Shown: in pieces, positions 61,564-64,000 of the stretch | Numbering within the stretch: position 1 is the stretch's first letter | How the letters are laid out: every line of letters starts with the position of its first letter | Program-made: the position numbers and the translations under genes | The notes under the pieces: generated by a model | Database searches by the model: none | Told to the model about the DNA's origin: nothing | Seen by the model: the letters and a program-made list of their open reading frames with translations, nothing else | Source: UMGS363 sp964402055 | Lineage (GTDB): Bacteria > Bacillota > Clostridia > Oscillospirales > Ruminococcaceae | Reading direction: 5' to 3' | DNA: 64,000 nt | NCBI GenBank assembly: GCA_964402055.1 | Contig: CAYOAV010000001.1 | Location: 1 to 64,000 of the forward strand

Positions 61564-62079
61564 TTACCTATCACTTTCGTTTACAAATGTAGCATCTCTT
61601 GAAATTCCGAGAGAATCAAGTATTATTTCCTCTTTTTCGTGCATTTTCGCAGCGTCAAGAGGCGATGTTTCGTGATCATATCCCAATAAATGGAGCATTG
61701 AATGTACAGTAAGGAAGCCGACCTCTCTTTCAAGGGAATGTCCGTAAATATGTGCCTGCTTTACAGCTGTTTCCATGGAAATAACCACATCTCCGAGAAG
61801 ATATGCACCTGTTTCATTATTAAGATCGTAAACACCATTCTCCCCCAAAGGAAATGAAAGTACATCTGTTGATTTATCCATATTTCTGTATGCACGATTA
61901 AGCTTTCTTATCTCTGTATTATCAACAAAGGAAACACTGACTTCGGCTTGATTTTGGAATTTTTCCTCTGTAAGCACTGCCTGACAGCATTTTCTCACAA
62001 GCAATCTTAATCCGACAGGGATTTTAACTTCACGCTGATTATTTCTTATCAATACCTTGACCTTTGCCATACTTATCAT
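61564..62079 (-). CDS. ybeY: Endoribonuclease YbeY
   Basis: 171 aa. The metal-binding motif reads HSMLHLLGYDH, followed by a late Glu; LNRAYRNMDKSTDVLSFPL is the family block. It acts in 16S rRNA 3' processing. ATG at 62079 overlaps the phoH stop (ATGA); ATG at 62070 is another possible start. Confidence 0.95.
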   Translation of the reverse strand: MISMAKVKVLIRNNQREVKIPVGLRLLVRKCCQAVLTEEKFQNQAEVSVSFVDNTEIRKLNRAYRNMDKSTDVLSFPLGENGVYDLNNETGAYLLGDVVISMETAVKQAHIYGHSLEREVGFLTVHSMLHLLGYDHETSPLDAAKMHEKEEIILDSLGISRDATFVNESDR

Positions 62080-63059
62080 TTCCTTTCTGTATTTCTGTCT
62101 TTTCTATTAATTTCATTTGCTTTTTCATAAGCCTTAATTATCTCCTGAACAAGCTTATGACGGACAACATCCTTTTCAGTAAAGTGCATTATTGCAATAT
62201 CATCAACATTTTTCAATATACGCATTGCGTCTATTAAACCCGATTTATGACTATCAGGAAGATCTATCTGCGTAATATCACCCGTTATCACCATCTTGCT
62301 GTTAAAACCAAGACGTGTAAGAAACATTTTTATCTGCTCTCGTGTGGTATTCTGTGCCTCGTCAAGAATAATGAACGAATCATCAAGCGTTCTTCCTCTC
62401 ATATATGCCAATGGAGCGACCTCAATAGTGCCTTTTTCCATATGTCTGGCAAAAGCCTCCGCACCAAACATATCGAAAAGTGCGTCATAAAGCGGTCTGA
62501 GATAGGGATCAACCTTATTCTGAAGATCCCCAGGCAGAAAACCAAGCTTTTCCCCCGCTTCAACGGCAGGTCTTGTGAGGATTATCTTATTTACCTCGTG
62601 AGCCTTGAATGACTTTACAGCCATTGCTACGGCAAGATAGGTCTTACCAGTTCCTGCAGGTCCAACACCCATAACAATAGTGTTTTTTTCTATCGCCTTA
62701 ACATAATTTTTCTGTCCAAGAGTTTTAGCCTTAACGACCTTTCCTCCCGTTGTAACACATATTCCGCCATCAGCAAGCTTAACCGCCTGCTCGGATTCGC
62801 CCTCATCTACAAGAGAGCTTACATATCTGATGCTTTGCTCATTTATGGCCTCGCCCCTCTTTATCAATTCAAGCAAAGCCTTAACAGCCGATTCGGCTCG
62901 TCTGACATTATCCTCTTCACCGCTTATGCGTATATCTGTACCTCGGCTCAACACGGCAACACCGTACTGCCTTTGAATAATATTTATATTATCATCATAA
63001 TTACCGAACAAAGCGATACTTTCATCAACATTATCAACATTGATAATTATTTCAGTCAT
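62076..63059 (-). CDS. phoH: PhoH-like ATPase
   Basis: 327 aa. An N-terminal KH-like region is followed by the ATPase core with GVGPAGTGKTYLAVAMAV, RPAVEAGEKLGFLPGDLQ, DDSFIILDEAQNTTREQIKMFLTRLGF. The gene regularly precedes ybeY and era. It is thought to be an RNA helicase/ATPase partner of YbeY. First gene of the phoH-ybeY-era-yqzL-recO-mutS2 run. Confidence 0.94.
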   Translation of the reverse strand: MTEIIINVDNVDESIALFGNYDDNINIIQRQYGVAVLSRGTDIRISGEEDNVRRAESAVKALLELIKRGEAINEQSIRYVSSLVDEGESEQAVKLADGGICVTTGGKVVKAKTLGQKNYVKAIEKNTIVMGVGPAGTGKTYLAVAMAVKSFKAHEVNKIILTRPAVEAGEKLGFLPGDLQNKVDPYLRPLYDALFDMFGAEAFARHMEKGTIEVAPLAYMRGRTLDDSFIILDEAQNTTREQIKMFLTRLGFNSKMVITGDITQIDLPDSHKSGLIDAMRILKNVDDIAIMHFTEKDVVRHKLVQEIIKAYEKANEINRKDRNTERK

Positions 63060-63075
63060 AAAGTCACCTCAAGCA

Positions 63076-63107
63076 GAATGATACTACTTAGCAAAATGCT
63101 ATCATTC
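63076..63107 (-). promoter_or_regulatory. Hairpin in the phoH leader
   Basis: GAATGATA (63076-63083) and TATCATTC (63100-63107), an 8-bp stem with a 16-nt loop, some 17 bp upstream of the phoH start. Role unknown. The divergent gap 63060-63344 otherwise is AT-rich with the next promoter. Confidence 0.35.
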
Positions 63108-63291
63108 CATCAATATATTTTACCACATAAAATTATATAATAAAAGTATGAAAAATTAATATTTTTCCATTTTATTCAAACGTTCAAAACCTTAAATTCC
63201 TAAAATACTTTTGTCATTATAACATATAATTGCATTTTTTTCAAGAACTATCGCCAACATTATTATTTTTTTGATAAAATTATGTAAAATA

Positions 63292-63320
63292 TTGCATTTA
63301 TCCAACATTAATGATATAAT
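63292..63320 (+). promoter_or_regulatory. Promoter of the WYL regulator
   Basis: TTGCAT (63292-63297), a 17-bp spacer, TATAAT (63315-63320). The ATG at 63345 follows closely, with GGGAAG between. Confidence 0.6.
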
Positions 63321-63344
63321 AATAAAAAAATGGGAAGTGATTGT

Positions 63345-64000
63345 ATGGAATTGTCAAAACAGCATCTTAAACTTCTTTATATCGCAAAAATTCTGTATGA
63401 AGAAACCGATGAAGGTAATTCTCTCTATGTTTCAGATATTATTGAACGGCTTTCTGAATACGGAATAAGTGCAGAACGAAAATCCATTTACAAGGATATA
63501 AAGTATTTACAGATGTTCGGGCTTGATATTGTTATGGAAAAAAATCACCGCAACAGCTATTATCTTGCAAGCAGAGAATTTGAGCTTGCTGAGCTTAAGC
63601 TTCTTACAGACGCAGTATGCTCCGCAAAATTTCTGACGGAAAAGAAATCTAAGCAGCTGCTTGAAAAAATAGAAGCTCTTGCAAGCGTGAATGACGCAGC
63701 ACTTTTAAAACGTCAGGTTATAGTCGTTGATCGTGTAAAATCAATGAATGAACAGATTTATATAAACGTTGACACTATACATAAGGCTATCAACAACAAA
63801 AAACAAATATCCTTCCGTTATTTTGATTACAGCACCAACAGAACTAAGGTTTACCGTGACGGCTTAAGGATATGCTCGCCATATGCTCTTACATGGAATG
63901 ATGATAAATATTATCTTATCTCATACTATCTTAAATATCCAGATAATTTCACAAATTTCCGTGTTGATCGTATGTCAAACATTAAAATACTTGACGAGCC
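63345..64000 (+). CDS. HTH/WYL-domain transcriptional regulator, cut by the window end
   Basis: First 218 codons of a protein that continues past the window. Residues about 1-80 form a winged helix with YVSDIIERLSEYGISAERKSIYKDI and GLDIV. From about 140 a WYL domain begins, with QISFRYFDYSTNRTKVYRDG then ICSPYALTWNDDKYYLISYY and FTNFRVDRMSNIKIL. WYL proteins are DNA-binding regulators, often of DNA-damage responses or phage defence, and bind nucleic-acid or small-molecule ligands. The gene is divergent from phoH. Target unknown. Confidence 0.85.
   Translation, partial: MELSKQHLKLLYIAKILYEETDEGNSLYVSDIIERLSEYGISAERKSIYKDIKYLQMFGLDIVMEKNHRNSYYLASREFELAELKLLTDAVCSAKFLTEKKSKQLLEKIEALASVNDAALLKRQVIVVDRVKSMNEQIYINVDTIHKAINNKKQISFRYFDYSTNRTKVYRDGLRICSPYALTWNDDKYYLISYYLKYPDNFTNFRVDRMSNIKILDE

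Overview
The window looks like a chromosomal segment of a low-GC, spore-forming Clostridia bacterium, most likely Oscillospiraceae and Ruminococcus-like. Four observations support this: AT-rich intergenic DNA with sigma-A type promoters, a complete spoIIIA operon, the classical Firmicutes cluster asp23-nusB-xseAB-ispA-dxs-tlyA-nadK-argR-recN, and a cytoplasmic GH94 cellobiose phosphorylase of the kind found in cellulolytic ruminococci. The species call is an inference. I saw no rRNA, tRNA or CRISPR array.

Layout. 1-4150: a frameshifted ribbon-helix-helix-like remnant at the left edge, a Spo0A homologue, a LytTR response regulator and a repeat protein of unknown function. 4171-8720: DNA-uptake and recombination genes (comEA-like on +; recD2-comF-mreB as one operon on -). 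8967-11140: an accessory patch with a CheW/CZB fusion, a 126-nt inverted-repeat element just before a small membrane protein, and a MITE-like element inside a decayed ORF. 11167-23737: cellobiose phosphorylase with an operator-like palindrome in its promoter, a giant membrane protein, a PrsA-like lipoprotein, an iron-ADH-like protein, a glycoside-hydrolase-like/amidase fusion and an unknown gene. 23768-34035: recN back to asp23, all on -. 34217-38952: spoIIIAA-AH. 39095-44672: gpsA-plsY-der-DUF512-rpmF-yceD and a P-loop protein. 44870-47801: pgi, a DacF-like protein and an HPr-like protein. 47990-53144 (+): mtaB and purL. 53193-56718: a peptide-binding lipoprotein, tsf and rpsB. 56880-63059: ylmC-mutS2-recO-yqzL-era-ybeY-phoH. 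63345 to the right edge: a WYL regulator cut by the window end.

How the genes work together. Most of the window is housekeeping and sporulation. SpoIIIAA-AH would build the mother-cell-to-forespore channel; phoH/ybeY/era/recO serve ribosome maturation and repair; dxs/ispA feed isoprenoids; gpsA/plsY feed phospholipids. A recurring oddity is proteins that keep their family fold but lose key residues. Both adjacent response regulators lack the phospho-acceptor Asp (Glu56 in the Spo0A homologue, Asn57 in the LytTR protein). The DacF-like protein has lost all three penicillin-binding motifs. The iron-ADH-like protein has lost three of four metal ligands. The HPr-like protein lacks His15 but keeps the Ser46 region. 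These, the structured element before the small membrane protein and the CheW/CZB insertion are the most interesting points. All residue comparisons were made from memory of the families and need alignment.
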